Shown here piece after piece: positions 44,509 through 53,212 of a stretch of 64,000 nucleotides of DNA. This DNA comes from RBC074 sp964470555 (GTDB taxonomy: Bacteria > Acidobacteriota > Blastocatellia > RBC074): contig CAYYDG010000038.1 in the NCBI GenBank assembly GCA_964470555.1, forward strand, positions 1 through 64,000, written 5' to 3'. The position numbers were made by a program, and so were the translations under genes. Position 1 is the stretch's first letter, and the number at the start of each line of letters is the position of its first letter. Below the pieces are notes generated by a model. The model ran no database searches. It saw only the letters and a program-made list of their open reading frames with translations, and was not told the origin of the DNA.

Positions 44509-45008
44509 CGCAAAATTTCTCTCGCTCTGACTTGAAATGCCGCCGTCGAATGCGGCAGATGCTTTTTGACGATCAATCGCAATTCGTTCATCAGGTCCGG
44601 CTCTGATTTGGCAATTCGCGCGGCAACGGTCATGGCAAAAGCTCGAACAGCAATCGGTTCATCCGCGTTGTCGAGCAGATCAACGGCGTGGGCGTAAACT
44701 TTGCCGGTCATTCGTTTGGGAATTTCGATGTATTGCAGCAACCGCATGACATTGCGTTTGACTGCAACGTGCAGGTCTTCGCGGTCTAAACACGCCAGCA
44801 GCTTGAGCAAATACGGCAGAATCAATTTCGGATGCAATTCCGCGCAATAACTCATCGGCCAGGCGGCGCGTTGCGTCAGCCGATAATCTCCGGCAAAAAA
44901 CAACTTCATCAATTCGGCAAAGCGTTTGGGGTCATCGCCGATGAATTCGACGATGGCCATTGTCCGCTGTTTGGAATGCCCGCTCATCAGGACTTGCCGA
45001 ATGTCCAT
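44505..45008 (-). CDS. HEAT-repeat-like helical protein, unknown
   Basis: A 167-residue soluble helical protein (VEFIGDDPKRFAELMKLFFA, AAWPMSYCAELHPKLILPYLLKLL, VKRNVMRLLQYIEI), built of HEAT-like helix pairs. Similar small proteins occur next to many genes and are uncharacterised. Its ATG overlaps the antitoxin-like stop by one base (TGATG) and its own stop overlaps the NCS1 start, so it is embedded in the operon by translational coupling. Confidence 0.7.
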   Translation of the reverse strand: MDIRQVLMSGHSKQRTMAIVEFIGDDPKRFAELMKLFFAGDYRLTQRAAWPMSYCAELHPKLILPYLLKLLACLDREDLHVAVKRNVMRLLQYIEIPKRMTGKVYAHAVDLLDNADEPIAVRAFAMTVAARIAKSEPDLMNELRLIVKKHLPHSTAAFQVRAREILR

Positions 45009-45196
45009 CACTTTCTCATTTGGCTCAACAGGTCATTGTGAGAAGTCGTTGGTTCATCTCGCCGTTCCGCAGCTATTGCTAAATCTTCCAGGTCTTCAAT
45101 CAAATCGCGGAATTTCGCCAGTGAAAGAATTACTGCGGTCTTCTCTCCTGATTGGTTGGTCACGTACTGAACATCAAGCTGTTTGAGGTCTATCAT
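45008..45196 (-). CDS. Antitoxin-like small protein (Phd/RelB type), no toxin partner seen
   Basis: A 62-residue protein: IDLKQLDVQYVTNQSGEKTAVILSLAKFRDLIEDLEDLAI has the Phd-like strand-helix pattern with an acidic helical tail. The ATG at 45196 is chosen over a longer frame inside the dihydropyrimidinase gene. It starts 11 bp after dihydropyrimidinase and is coupled to the HEAT-like gene, which takes the place normally held by a RelE toxin. Confidence 0.65.
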   Translation of the reverse strand: MIDLKQLDVQYVTNQSGEKTAVILSLAKFRDLIEDLEDLAIAAERRDEPTTSHNDLLSQMRK

Positions 45197-45207
45197 AAAT
45201 TTCCTTT

Positions 45208-46599
45208 TCACTTCGCGCCGGTCGTGCCGCGTTTCAAAAACTGTCCTGCGCCGGTTTTGCCTTTCCATTCGCCGTGTTCGACGATGATATTGCCGCGCGA
45301 GAGAACGACTTCAGTCACGCCTTTTACTTTCCAGCCTTCGTAAGCGCTGTAATCCACTCGCATGTGGTGAGTCGCCGCGCTGATGGTTTGTTCGCGATTC
45401 GGGTCGAAAACAACGATGTCCGCGTCCGAACCGACGGCAATCGTTCCTTTGCGCGGAAACAGGCCGAAGATTTTGGCCGCCGCCGTCGAAGTCAGTTCGA
45501 CAAACCGGTTCAAACTGATGCGGCCTTGTGCGACGCCGCCGTTGTAAATCAGGCTCATGCGGTGTTCGACGCCGGGACCGCCGTTGGGAATCTTGCTGAA
45601 ATCGTCAATGCCCAACTCTTTCTGTTCTTTCATGCAGAATGGGCAATGGTCTGTGGAAATTACTTGCAGATCGTTCATCCGCAACCCGCGCCAGAGCAAT
45701 TCCTGGTTTTCCTTGGCGCGCAAAGGCGGAGTCATGACGTACTTCGCGCCTTCAAACCCCGGCTGTTCGTAATGGCTGTAATCCAAAAACAGGTACTGCG
45801 GACAGGTTTCGGCGTAAGCAGGCAATCCCAGATCGCGCGCGTTCTGGACTTCTTTCAGCGCGTCGTAACAGCTCAGGTGAACAATGTAAACCGGCGAGTT
45901 GGCCATTTCGGCGATGGCGATGGCGCGATGTACGCCTTCTGCTTCGGCTTTGGTGGGCCGCGTCAGCGCGTGATATTTCGGCGCGGTGTGCCCGGCGGCC
46001 AGCGCGCGTTTGACCAGCACGTCAATCACCACTCCGTTTTCGGCGTGCATGCAGATCAATCCGCCGTGTTCGCCCGCCGCCGTCATCGCCTTGAAGATCG
46101 TGCCGTCATCCACCAGAAAGACGCCCGGATACGCCATAAACAACTTAAAGCTGCTGACGCCCTGATCCATCATCGCTTTCAATTCCGGCAAACGTTCATC
46201 CGGCAGATCGGTGCAGATCATGTGGAAACCGTAATCGGCCACGGCTTTGCCTTCGGCTTTGGCGAACCACACGTCCAGAGCTTCGTTCAGCGATTGCCCT
46301 TTGTATTGCACGGCGAAATCAATGATCGTCGTCGTGCCGCCAAAAGCAGCCGCGCGCGTGCCGGTTTCAAAATCGTCGGACGAAGAGGTTCCGCCAAACG
46401 GCAAATCCATGTGCGTGTGTGGATCAATGCCACCGGGAATGACCAGCTTGCCAGTGGCGTCAATCGTTTTGTCTACCGAACCGACAACAGCAGAAAGGTC
46501 CTTGCCGATCATGGCGACGGTTTCGCCGTCAATCAGAATGTCGGCGATGTAAGAATCTACGGCGGTGACGATGTGGCCGTTTTTGATCAGGGTTCGCAT
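45208..46599 (-). CDS. hydA: Dihydropyrimidinase (D-hydantoinase)
   Basis: A 463-residue binuclear zinc amidohydrolase opening dihydrouracil/dihydrothymine or hydantoin rings. All metal ligands are visible: H61 and H63 (IDPHTHMDLPFGG), the carboxylated lysine K152 (SSFKLFMAYPG), H185 (ICMHAENG), H241 (YIVHLSC) and D317 (STDHCPF). NGGPGVEHRM completes the family pattern. The ATG at 46599 has AGGAG at good distance; the GTG three codons earlier is too close to it. It is in one unit with beta-ureidopropionase and the NCS1 permease, which favours a catabolic pyrimidine role. Confidence 0.95.
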   Translation of the reverse strand: MRTLIKNGHIVTAVDSYIADILIDGETVAMIGKDLSAVVGSVDKTIDATGKLVIPGGIDPHTHMDLPFGGTSSSDDFETGTRAAAFGGTTTIIDFAVQYKGQSLNEALDVWFAKAEGKAVADYGFHMICTDLPDERLPELKAMMDQGVSSFKLFMAYPGVFLVDDGTIFKAMTAAGEHGGLICMHAENGVVIDVLVKRALAAGHTAPKYHALTRPTKAEAEGVHRAIAIAEMANSPVYIVHLSCYDALKEVQNARDLGLPAYAETCPQYLFLDYSHYEQPGFEGAKYVMTPPLRAKENQELLWRGLRMNDLQVISTDHCPFCMKEQKELGIDDFSKIPNGGPGVEHRMSLIYNGGVAQGRISLNRFVELTSTAAAKIFGLFPRKGTIAVGSDADIVVFDPNREQTISAATHHMRVDYSAYEGWKVKGVTEVVLSRGNIIVEHGEWKGKTGAGQFLKRGTTGAK

Positions 46600-46604
46600 G
46601 AAAA

Positions 46605-47030
46605 TCACTCCTGTGTTGAACGAAGTTGCGTCAGCAATTCTGAAGGCATGAGGGCGGGAATCAACGAATCATGAAAACCATCCTTGTCACGCGTGACAAT
46701 CGCATCAATCCCAGCAAGCGTGGCACAAGCGATCTGCAAATTGTCTTCAAAATCATTTCCGAACAAATCAATGGCTTCTTCCAACGCTCTGCGATCAACT
46801 GCGCAAATTGCAAAAGCGTCAAGGCATAAGCGAATAGTATCAAGCGCAACTGCTTGTCCCTTTTGTTTTCGCGCAATATAGAAAATGTCGGTCAGCGAGG
46901 AAGCGGTTAAACACCCCAGAATCTTTCCGTCATCGCAGGCTTGCCAACATGCCGCAGCATCCACATCCCACGGCGCACGCCTCGGCAAGGCATCAAGCAC
47001 AACGTTGGTGTCAAAAAGCACTTGCTTCAT
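46605..47030 (-). CDS. PIN-domain ribonuclease toxin (VapC-like)
   Basis: A 141-residue PIN protein. VLFDTNVVLDAL carries the first catalytic Asp, ASSLTDIFYIARK and DRRALEEAIDLFGNDFEDNLQI the central acidic residues, and IDAIVTRDKDGF the last. VapC-type toxins cut tRNA or rRNA. Its ATG overlaps the stop of the upstream antitoxin-like gene (ATGA), and its stop is 5 bp before dihydropyrimidinase, so the pair sits inside the catabolic operon. Confidence 0.88.
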   Translation of the reverse strand: MKQVLFDTNVVLDALPRRAPWDVDAAACWQACDDGKILGCLTASSLTDIFYIARKQKGQAVALDTIRLCLDAFAICAVDRRALEEAIDLFGNDFEDNLQIACATLAGIDAIVTRDKDGFHDSLIPALMPSELLTQLRSTQE

Positions 47031-47272
47031 CCGTATTTCTCCATGCGATGCTCATCCAACCATTGTTTGACTTCAGCATCGGTTGGCGCGGGCTGATCCG
47101 TTGCGAGCAAACCCAGGGCTTCGCTCAAGGTCGGTCGTTTTTGTCTGGGCGGCTCGACTCTTGAAGAAATCATTTTCAACACGTCATTCACCAATGCTTG
47201 CTGTTGAGTAGGTGGCCATTGGCTGACGACATTTAGAATACTGTTGTAATTGAGCGTTTCAACCTGATTCAT
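47027..47272 (-). CDS. Antitoxin-like protein paired with the PIN toxin
   Basis: An 81-residue protein: NQVETLNYNSILNVVSQWPP, a helical segment QQALVNDVLKMISSR, and a C-terminal region with TLSEALGLLATDQPAPTDAEVKQWLDEHRMEKYG typical of the tail of PIN-partner antitoxins in this kind of genome. GGGAG precedes the ATG at 47272. Four-base overlap with the PIN gene indicates a two-gene module. Confidence 0.75.
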   Translation of the reverse strand: MNQVETLNYNSILNVVSQWPPTQQQALVNDVLKMISSRVEPPRQKRPTLSEALGLLATDQPAPTDAEVKQWLDEHRMEKYG

Positions 47273-47283
47273 TCTTTCTCCCT

Positions 47284-47955
47284 TCACGTTGGCAGTTCGC
47301 CGAACTGCTCGCGGTAGCGTGCCAGCGTCGCTTCAAGCTCAGTCAGCTTTTGATGGGCGGCGGCAAATTCATTAGTAGTCGGCAAAAACTGTTCAGTTGC
47401 CGGATCAAACAACCGAAGCGTTTCGCCTGTGTTCACCAGTTCCAGGCCAAGAGCCTCGCTTTTCACTCTCCCGTCTTTGATTTCCAGTTCGACGTACTTG
47501 CCGTTTTCCAGCCGGTATCCGACCAGTGGATCATCCAGATAATCGTATTCGGGATCGAAGATGAAGTACTCCTGCACACCCAATTCTTCGTAGAGCCGCC
47601 ATTTGGTCTGCAAATCCTCTTTCCAGGTTTTGCGCGAAGTCAGTTCAATAATGATTTGCGGAGCGACACCTTCTTCCCAGAGCTTGTAAATTCGCCGCTC
47701 ACCTTTCGGCACTCCTCGTACGACAAACACGTCCGGCGCGAAGCATTTGGCTGGACTTCCCTCGACGTAATAAACCAACAGATTACCGGAGACATAAACA
47801 TCAGGTTCATTCTGAAAATGAGTCTCCAGAGTAAATATGAGGGTTGTCAGCAATCTTCGGTGAATATCAGTTTCGGCCATAGGCTTCCCATCACTTTCCG
47901 GATAAAGCGGCACCGCTGTGGCTTTGGTCTGAGCTTTCGTTTGATGAGCGAACAT
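47284..47955 (-). CDS. Uma2-family (DUF820) restriction-endonuclease-fold protein
   Basis: A 223-residue protein of the Uma2 family: VYVSGNLLVYYVEGSPAKCFAPDVFVVRG, PQIIIELTSRKTWKEDLQTK with the PD-(D/E)xK-like acidic and Lys residues, and YEELGVQEYFIFDPEYDYLDDPL. The C-terminus has a coiled-coil (AAAHQKLTELEATLARYREQ). The family is abundant in cyanobacteria and acidobacteria; its function is not settled, though a nuclease fold is accepted. It lies 18 bp after the aminotransferase and 11 bp before the antitoxin gene. Confidence 0.9.
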   Translation of the reverse strand: MFAHQTKAQTKATAVPLYPESDGKPMAETDIHRRLLTTLIFTLETHFQNEPDVYVSGNLLVYYVEGSPAKCFAPDVFVVRGVPKGERRIYKLWEEGVAPQIIIELTSRKTWKEDLQTKWRLYEELGVQEYFIFDPEYDYLDDPLVGYRLENGKYVELEIKDGRVKSEALGLELVNTGETLRLFDPATEQFLPTTNEFAAAHQKLTELEATLARYREQFGELPT

Positions 47956-47973
47956 AAGTGTTTCTCCGTTTGG

Positions 47974-49275
47974 TTAAATCGTCGCCAGGGCTTCATCCAG
48001 AGCCGTCACCATTTCGTCCATGTCGTCTTTCGTTGCAATCAGCGGCGGCCCGATGCGTATGCAGTTGCCGTACAGTCCGCCTTTGCCAATCAGCACGCCG
48101 CGCTTTTTGGTTTCCTCGAAAACTTTCAACACGGCTTGCGGATGCGGTTCTTTGGTTTTGCGGTCTTTGACCAGTTCCAGCGCCTGCATCAAACCGAGTC
48201 CGCGGACGTCGCCGATGATTTCGTATTTTTCCATCAAGCCCATCAATTTTTCGCGCAGGTGATCGCCAACGACTTTGGCGCTGTGGATAAGGTTTTCGGT
48301 TTCGATGACTTCGATGGTGGTCAACGCGGCGCGCGTCGAAACAGGGTTGCCGCCAAAGGTCGAAAACGTCAGCGTAGGCACAGCGGCGGCGACTTCGGGC
48401 GTGGCAATTGTCCAACCAATCGGGAATCCCGCAGCCATGCCTTTGGCCGAAGTGATGAGATCCGGTTCCACGTCCCAATGTTCGATGCCGAACCATTTGT
48501 CGCCGGTGCGTCCCCACCCGGTTTGAACTTCGTCGGTAATGAATACGCCGCCGTATTGACGGACGATGGCGATGGCTTCTTTGAAGTATTCCTTCGGCGG
48601 AGTGATGTACCCGCCGACGCCCAAAATCGGTTCGGCCATAAACGCCGCGATGTTGCCGGAAGTGGCCGTTTCGATCAGCTCTTTCAAGTCTTTGGCGCAG
48701 GCCAGATCGCATTCCGGATAAGTCAGTTTGAACGGGCAGCGATAACAGTAAGGCGCGGGCGCGTGGTAATACCCGGCAACTTGCGTGGGCAGGACTTTCC
48801 AACTGCGATGGCCGCCAGCGCTTTGCGCCGCCGCCGAACGTCCGCTGTAACTGTGGCGCAAGGTGATGATTTCCTGCCGCCCGGTGTACAGCTTGGCGGC
48901 CATCGTTGCCGTTTCGTCAGCTTCGGTTCCGCTGTTGGTGAAGAAGGATTTTTCCAGCTTGCCCGGCGTGATTTCGGCCAGCTTGGCGGCCAATTGAGAC
49001 TGCGGCGCGTTGGCATAGAGCGTCGAAGTGTGTGTCAGTTTTTGGACTTGATCCACGACGGCTTCGGTGATTTGCGGATGCGCGTGCCCCAAACTGGTGG
49101 TCAGCACGCCGCCAAAACAATCCAGGTATTTATTGCCAGCGTCATCCCAGACGTGCATCCCGGAGCCGTGATCCAGCGCAATCGGCTCCTGGTAATACAT
49201 CGTGACGGCGGGAAAGAGAAAATCCTTGTGCTTTTGAACGGTATCGGAAGTCGAAGCTTTGTTTTCGGCGCTCAT
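47974..49275 (-). CDS. Class III PLP aminotransferase, likely beta-alanine/AGT2-like
   Basis: A 433-residue fold-type I transaminase. FFTNSGTEADETA, FITDEVQTGWGRTG and LITSAKGMAAGFPIG (Schiff-base lysine) are the class III landmarks; FSTFGGNPVSTRAAL follows. It resembles AGT2-like enzymes that transaminate beta-alanine or 3-aminoisobutyrate, which would be the fourth step after beta-ureidopropionase, giving malonate semialdehyde. A short Cys-rich insert (YCYRCPFKLTYPECDLAC) is typical of this subgroup. It is the first gene of the minus-strand catabolic unit; a promoter should lie in 49276-49365. Confidence 0.9.
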   Translation of the reverse strand: MSAENKASTSDTVQKHKDFLFPAVTMYYQEPIALDHGSGMHVWDDAGNKYLDCFGGVLTTSLGHAHPQITEAVVDQVQKLTHTSTLYANAPQSQLAAKLAEITPGKLEKSFFTNSGTEADETATMAAKLYTGRQEIITLRHSYSGRSAAAQSAGGHRSWKVLPTQVAGYYHAPAPYCYRCPFKLTYPECDLACAKDLKELIETATSGNIAAFMAEPILGVGGYITPPKEYFKEAIAIVRQYGGVFITDEVQTGWGRTGDKWFGIEHWDVEPDLITSAKGMAAGFPIGWTIATPEVAAAVPTLTFSTFGGNPVSTRAALTTIEVIETENLIHSAKVVGDHLREKLMGLMEKYEIIGDVRGLGLMQALELVKDRKTKEPHPQAVLKVFEETKKRGVLIGKGGLYGNCIRIGPPLIATKDDMDEMVTALDEALATI

Positions 49276-49365
49276 AAATGACAGTTCTCCTAAAACGAAT
49301 GGAAGTTTTGCAATAACGCGATGGCTCGCATTATTGCACTGTCATTTGTCGCCGCCAAAAGGATT

Positions 49366-49755
49366 TTAGCCGGCCTTGTTTCGCATGAAGTCGGCAAGCT
49401 GTGCGAAGTTGCGCGACAACTGTGTGCGAGCCAATCCGTCGGTGATGGTTTCTTCCAACGCCTGGTTCATACACCACAACCATTGGTCGCGCTCCGATTC
49501 GCCAATCGGGAAGGGAAGATGGCGAGCGCGCAACCGCGGATGGCCAAAGCGTTCGATGTACATTGGCGGCCCGCCCGACCAACCGACCAGAAACCAGTAA
49601 AGTTTATTGCGCGATTCCGTCAAATCAGCCGGATGCAGCGCGCGAATGCCAGCGGCTTCGGCTTGCGAATCCATTAAATCGTAAAACCGGTCTACCAGTC
49701 GGCGAATGACCGTTTCGCCGCCAATTTGTTCAAAAAGAGTTTGTGGTTGCGTCAT
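49366..49755 (-). CDS. glbO: Group II truncated haemoglobin
   Basis: A 129-residue 2-on-2 globin. WFLVGWSGGPPMYIERFGHPRLRARHLPF and RDQWLWCMNQAL are the group II signature; H79 is the expected proximal haem ligand and W92 the conserved G8 tryptophan. Such proteins bind O2 and may handle NO or peroxide. No operon partner; an 89-bp gap separates its stop from the aminotransferase start. Confidence 0.93.
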   Translation of the reverse strand: MTQPQTLFEQIGGETVIRRLVDRFYDLMDSQAEAAGIRALHPADLTESRNKLYWFLVGWSGGPPMYIERFGHPRLRARHLPFPIGESERDQWLWCMNQALEETITDGLARTQLSRNFAQLADFMRNKAG

Positions 49756-49938
49756 AAGGTAAAGAAAAGTCCGTTGTTTATTGAACGACGGCGATTATAA
49801 CGACCGGCCAAAAGTTGGCAAAGATCGCATCCGTTGAGTAAGATGCCAACGGAGTCATCCAAACTGTTTCAAAAGATAATCAATTCATTTATCGCGCAAT
49901 CATCAAAGCAGTTGCGCCAAAGCAGAGGAGATATTTTT

Positions 49939-51120
49939 ATGGCACAAGCACAACAAGCAATGGAGCCGGAAGTGGCTCAACCCTTAACCGTTTTGTCCGA
50001 AGAAGAGCGGCTGTTTGCCGCCAGCGTACGCGAATTCGCCGAAGCCGAAGTCAAACCTTACGTCCGCGAAATGGACGAAAAACAAAAGATGCGCCCGGAA
50101 ATCATCGCCAAGTGTTTCGAACTCGGTTTGATGGGCATAGAACCCGGCGAAGAATACGGCGGTTCGGGCGGTTCGTTTTTCATGGCCTGTCTGGCGATTG
50201 AAGAACTCGCGCGCGTGGACGCCAGCTTGAGCGTCATGGTGGACGTGAACAACACGCTGACCATCAATGCGTTTTTGAATTACGGCAACGACGCTTTGAA
50301 AAAGAAATACATCACGCGATTGGCGACCGATACCGTCGGCGCGTATTGCCTGAGCGAAGCCGGTTCCGGTTCGGACGCGTTTGCGCTGCAAACCCGTGCT
50401 GAAGACAAAGGCGATCATTACCTGATTAACGGTCGCAAGATGTGGATCACCAACGGCAACGAAGCGGGTATTTTCATTGTCTTCGCCAATCTCGATCCGT
50501 CGAAAGGCTACAAAGGCATCACGGCGTTCGTTGTCGAAAAAGGTTTTGAAGGCTTCACCGTCGGCAAGAAAGAAGACAAGCTCGGCATTCGCGCTTCTTC
50601 CACCTGCGAACTTCTATTTGATAACTGCAAAGTGCCGAAGGAAAACGTGCTCGGCGAAGTCGGCAAAGGGTACAAAATCGCGATTGAAACCCTGAACGAA
50701 GGCCGCATCGGCATCGGCGCGCAGATGTTGGGGCTGGCGCAGGCTGCGTACGAAGCCGCACTCGGGTACACCAAAGAGCGCAAACAATTCGGCCAGGCCA
50801 TTTGCGAAAACCAGGGTGTGCAATTCCAACTGGCGGAAATGGCTGTCCAGATCGAAGCCGCCCGCTTGATGGTCTACAACGCCGCCCGACTGAAAGACGC
50901 CAAACAACCGTTCATCAAACAGGCCGCGATGGCCAAACTTTTCTCTTCGGAAGTCGCCGAAGCAGTGGCTTCGCTGGCGGTGAACCTGTACGGCGGATAC
51001 GGGTACGTCAAAGATTATCCGGTCGAAAAATACTTCCGCGATTGCAAGATCGGCCAGATTTACGAAGGCACGTCGAACATGCAGAAACAGACGATTGCCA
51101 AAATGTTGCTGGCTGAATAG
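49939..51120 (+). CDS. Acyl-CoA dehydrogenase
   Basis: A 393-residue flavoprotein of fatty or branched acyl-CoA beta-oxidation. Seen: GEEYGGSGGSFFMACLAIEE, AYCLSEAGSGSDAFALQT (FAD/substrate loop), KMWITNGNEAGIF, GIRASSTCELLFDNCKVP, ERKQFGQAICENQ, LYGGYGYVKDYPVEKYFRDCKIGQIYEGTSNMQ with the catalytic glutamate in YEGTSN. The pattern fits short/medium or branched-chain dehydrogenases. GAGGAG lies upstream of the ATG at 49939; the longer in-frame start adds a non-family 35-residue tail. Confidence 0.95.
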   Translation: MAQAQQAMEPEVAQPLTVLSEEERLFAASVREFAEAEVKPYVREMDEKQKMRPEIIAKCFELGLMGIEPGEEYGGSGGSFFMACLAIEELARVDASLSVMVDVNNTLTINAFLNYGNDALKKKYITRLATDTVGAYCLSEAGSGSDAFALQTRAEDKGDHYLINGRKMWITNGNEAGIFIVFANLDPSKGYKGITAFVVEKGFEGFTVGKKEDKLGIRASSTCELLFDNCKVPKENVLGEVGKGYKIAIETLNEGRIGIGAQMLGLAQAAYEAALGYTKERKQFGQAICENQGVQFQLAEMAVQIEAARLMVYNAARLKDAKQPFIKQAAMAKLFSSEVAEAVASLAVNLYGGYGYVKDYPVEKYFRDCKIGQIYEGTSNMQKQTIAKMLLAE

Positions 51121-51138
51121 CTTTTTTCAGGAGGCATT

Positions 51139-51375
51139 ATGGAACTCAATCTGGTTGAACAGGTCAGCGCCAAAGTCGCGTCATTGCCGTTGGAGCAACA
51201 GCAAGAAGCGCTGGCAATGGTCGAGGCGTTGGAGAAACGCACTCTCAACTCGGCGGCTTTGCGCTCACACAGGCTCAAGGGCGTAACTGCCGGACCGGGC
51301 CCAAAACTCACGTTGGCTGATTTGAAAGAAGCGCGACGCGAGGTGTGGGGCGAAGATGTGGAGAGTAAAGAATGA
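51139..51375 (+). CDS. VapB-like antitoxin
   Basis: A 78-residue helical protein (LVEQVSAKVASLPLEQQQEALAMVEALEKR) with a C-terminal toxin-binding type tail (TLADLKEARREVWGED). It has a good CAGGAGG site and its stop overlaps the PIN gene start (ATGA). It lies 18 bp after the acyl-CoA dehydrogenase. Confidence 0.75.
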   Translation: MELNLVEQVSAKVASLPLEQQQEALAMVEALEKRTLNSAALRSHRLKGVTAGPGPKLTLADLKEARREVWGEDVESKE

Positions 51376-51776
51376 GCGTGGTTGCCGATACACACGCCAT
51401 TATTTGGTATGTTGATTCGCCAACTGATCTGACTTTGGCGGCGACATCCGCAATGGATGCCGCCGCCAATGATCCAACACAACGAATTTTCCTTTCGGCA
51501 ATCAGTTTGATTGAAATGCAGTACCTGACCGAAAAGGGGAAGATTAAACCAACGGTGCTGCCAGCAGTGTTGGCTGAAATTGATAATCCACAACCAATTC
51601 TTGAAGTTATCCCGATTGACCGAAGAGTTTCTGACTCTGTGGGACAGATTCCTCGTTTGCCCGTTCCTGATATGCCCGACCGCATTATTGCAGCAACGGC
51701 TCTCCTTCTTAACCTGTCATTGGTCACCGCCGATACGAAAATCCGTGCGTTATCAAATGTCGTGACGGTTTGGTGA
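51372..51776 (+). CDS. PIN-domain toxin (VapC-like)
   Basis: A 134-residue PIN ribonuclease: VVADTHAIIWYVDSP gives the first catalytic Asp, LSAISLIEMQYL the Glu, and MPDRIIAATALLLNLSLVTADTKI the later acidic residues. Paired with the preceding small gene by a four-base overlap. Confidence 0.88.
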   Translation: MSVVADTHAIIWYVDSPTDLTLAATSAMDAAANDPTQRIFLSAISLIEMQYLTEKGKIKPTVLPAVLAEIDNPQPILEVIPIDRRVSDSVGQIPRLPVPDMPDRIIAATALLLNLSLVTADTKIRALSNVVTVW

Positions 51777-51791
51777 CACATCGAGGCTACC

Positions 51792-52721
51792 TTGAAAACA
51801 TCTGCAATTACTTCTGAAGATTTGTGCGGCGTATTTTCCGTTCCGCCGCTGGCTCGCAAAGATGACGCTCGCCGTTCGCTGGATTTCGAGCAGAATGATT
51901 TGATCGTCAAACACATTGCCGCCGGAGGCATCACCCGATTTCTGTACGGCGGCAACGCCTTTCTGTATCACGTGACACTGGCCGAATACGAAGCCTTGCT
52001 GGAATGGCTGAGCGGGTTTGCTGACGAGCATTGGGCAATCCCCAGCGCTGGGCCTTCCTATGGCCGAGCGATAGATCAGGCGGAGTTGCTGCGCAAATAC
52101 AATTTCCCCGCAGTGATGCTGTTGCCGTGCAGCGATCCGCGCGATGCCGCTGGATTGGAAAGAGGCTTGCGCGAATTCGCCGATGCCTCCGCAACCAAAC
52201 TGATTTTGTACTTGAAAGAAGAGAACAACTTCGGCGCAGACAAAGAAGCGGGTCTGGATGTCGTCGCCAAACTCGTTGATGAAGGTCTGTGCGTAGCCAT
52301 CAAATACGCCGTCGTTCGCCAAGACCCGCGCCAGGATGCGTATCTGGAATCCTTGCTGACTCGCGTTGACCGCGATCTGGTGGTCAGCGGCATCGGTGAA
52401 CGCCCGGCGGTGGTTCACATGCGAGATTGGAAATTGCCTGGCTTTACGACCGGCACGGGCTGCATCGCTTCGCGCCAGAGCCAGCAATTGTTCGAAGCCT
52501 GCGCGCGTGGAGATTTTGCCGAAGCTGAAAAATTGCGCGAACTGTTCATCCCGCACGAAGACCTGCGCGACGCCTGGAGTCCGGCCAAAGTCCTGCACCA
52601 TTCGACGGAACTGGCCGGAATTGCCAAAACCGGTTCGCTGCCGCCATTCCTGTCGCCGCTTTCGGCGGAGCGATTAACGGAGCTTGCGCCAGTTGCCCAA
52701 CGGCTCGTTTCTCAAAGCTAA
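51792..52721 (+). CDS. DapA-superfamily (dihydrodipicolinate synthase/N-acetylneuraminate lyase-like) aldolase
   Basis: A 309-residue TIM-barrel protein. LCGVFSVPPLARKDD at the start, LYGGNAFLYHVTLAEYEALL (the GGNAFLY replaces the canonical GTTGE phosphate/carboxylate loop), LLPCSDPRD, LILYLKE and CVAIKYAVVR with the expected Schiff-base lysine. Such class I aldolases act on 2-oxo acids; the changed loop means the substrate is not pyruvate-type DHDPS and is unknown. The start is TTG at 51792 with GAGG upstream. Confidence 0.8.
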   Translation: MKTSAITSEDLCGVFSVPPLARKDDARRSLDFEQNDLIVKHIAAGGITRFLYGGNAFLYHVTLAEYEALLEWLSGFADEHWAIPSAGPSYGRAIDQAELLRKYNFPAVMLLPCSDPRDAAGLERGLREFADASATKLILYLKEENNFGADKEAGLDVVAKLVDEGLCVAIKYAVVRQDPRQDAYLESLLTRVDRDLVVSGIGERPAVVHMRDWKLPGFTTGTGCIASRQSQQLFEACARGDFAEAEKLRELFIPHEDLRDAWSPAKVLHHSTELAGIAKTGSLPPFLSPLSAERLTELAPVAQRLVSQS

Positions 52722-52754
52722 AAGTAAACGGTCGCTTTTTCAGGAGTCAGCCGA

Positions 52755-53182
52755 ATGCCAGTAGCCAAACTCCGAGCAGTGATTGACCCCAATGTGCTTT
52801 TCGAGGATTAACGAAGCAGGGCGGAGCTTGTGGCCTGATCGTGGACGCGTGGCGTGCAGGATTGATCGAAGCCTGCGCATCCAATGCTCTCGCTTATGAA
52901 TACGAAAATGTCCTGGAACGCAAACTATCGTCCCGGCGTTGGACGCAAATCCAGCCTGTCTTACACAGCTTGTTGCAACAAGCCGAGTTTGTGACAATCT
53001 ATTTCTCCTGGCGCCCGAGTTCGCCCGATTCGGGAGACGAACACGTGATTGATTGCGCCATGAATGCGGACGCGACGGTTGTGACCGCAAACAAACGGGA
53101 TTTTGCACAAGCTCAACAGACTTTAGGCTTGCGCGTGATGGCGCCCGTAGAATTTGTGACGGAGCTAACCCGTTCGAAGTAA
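52755..53182 (+). pseudogene. Frameshifted PIN-domain toxin gene
   Basis: From the ATG at 52755 the frame reads MPVAKLRAVIDPNVLF, the first PIN strand with its catalytic Asp, then stops at 52809-52811. The neighbouring frame from 52802 continues without a break as RGLTKQGGACGLIVDAWRAG and on through LAYEYENVLERKL, DSGDEHVIDCAMNADATVVTANKRDF to 53182. A single missing base in the T-tract at 52798-52801 explains it. This is either a real recent inactivation or a homopolymer sequencing error. AGGAG lies ahead of the ATG. Confidence 0.85.
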
Positions 53183-53212
53183 TCGCGAGTTTTATCTGCG
53201 GAGAGAATTGCC

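Noticed and set aside
47350..49281. Plus-strand open frame of 643 codons opposite Uma2 and the aminotransferase
   Set aside because: It spans two well-supported minus-strand genes and shows no protein family; a high-GC shadow frame.
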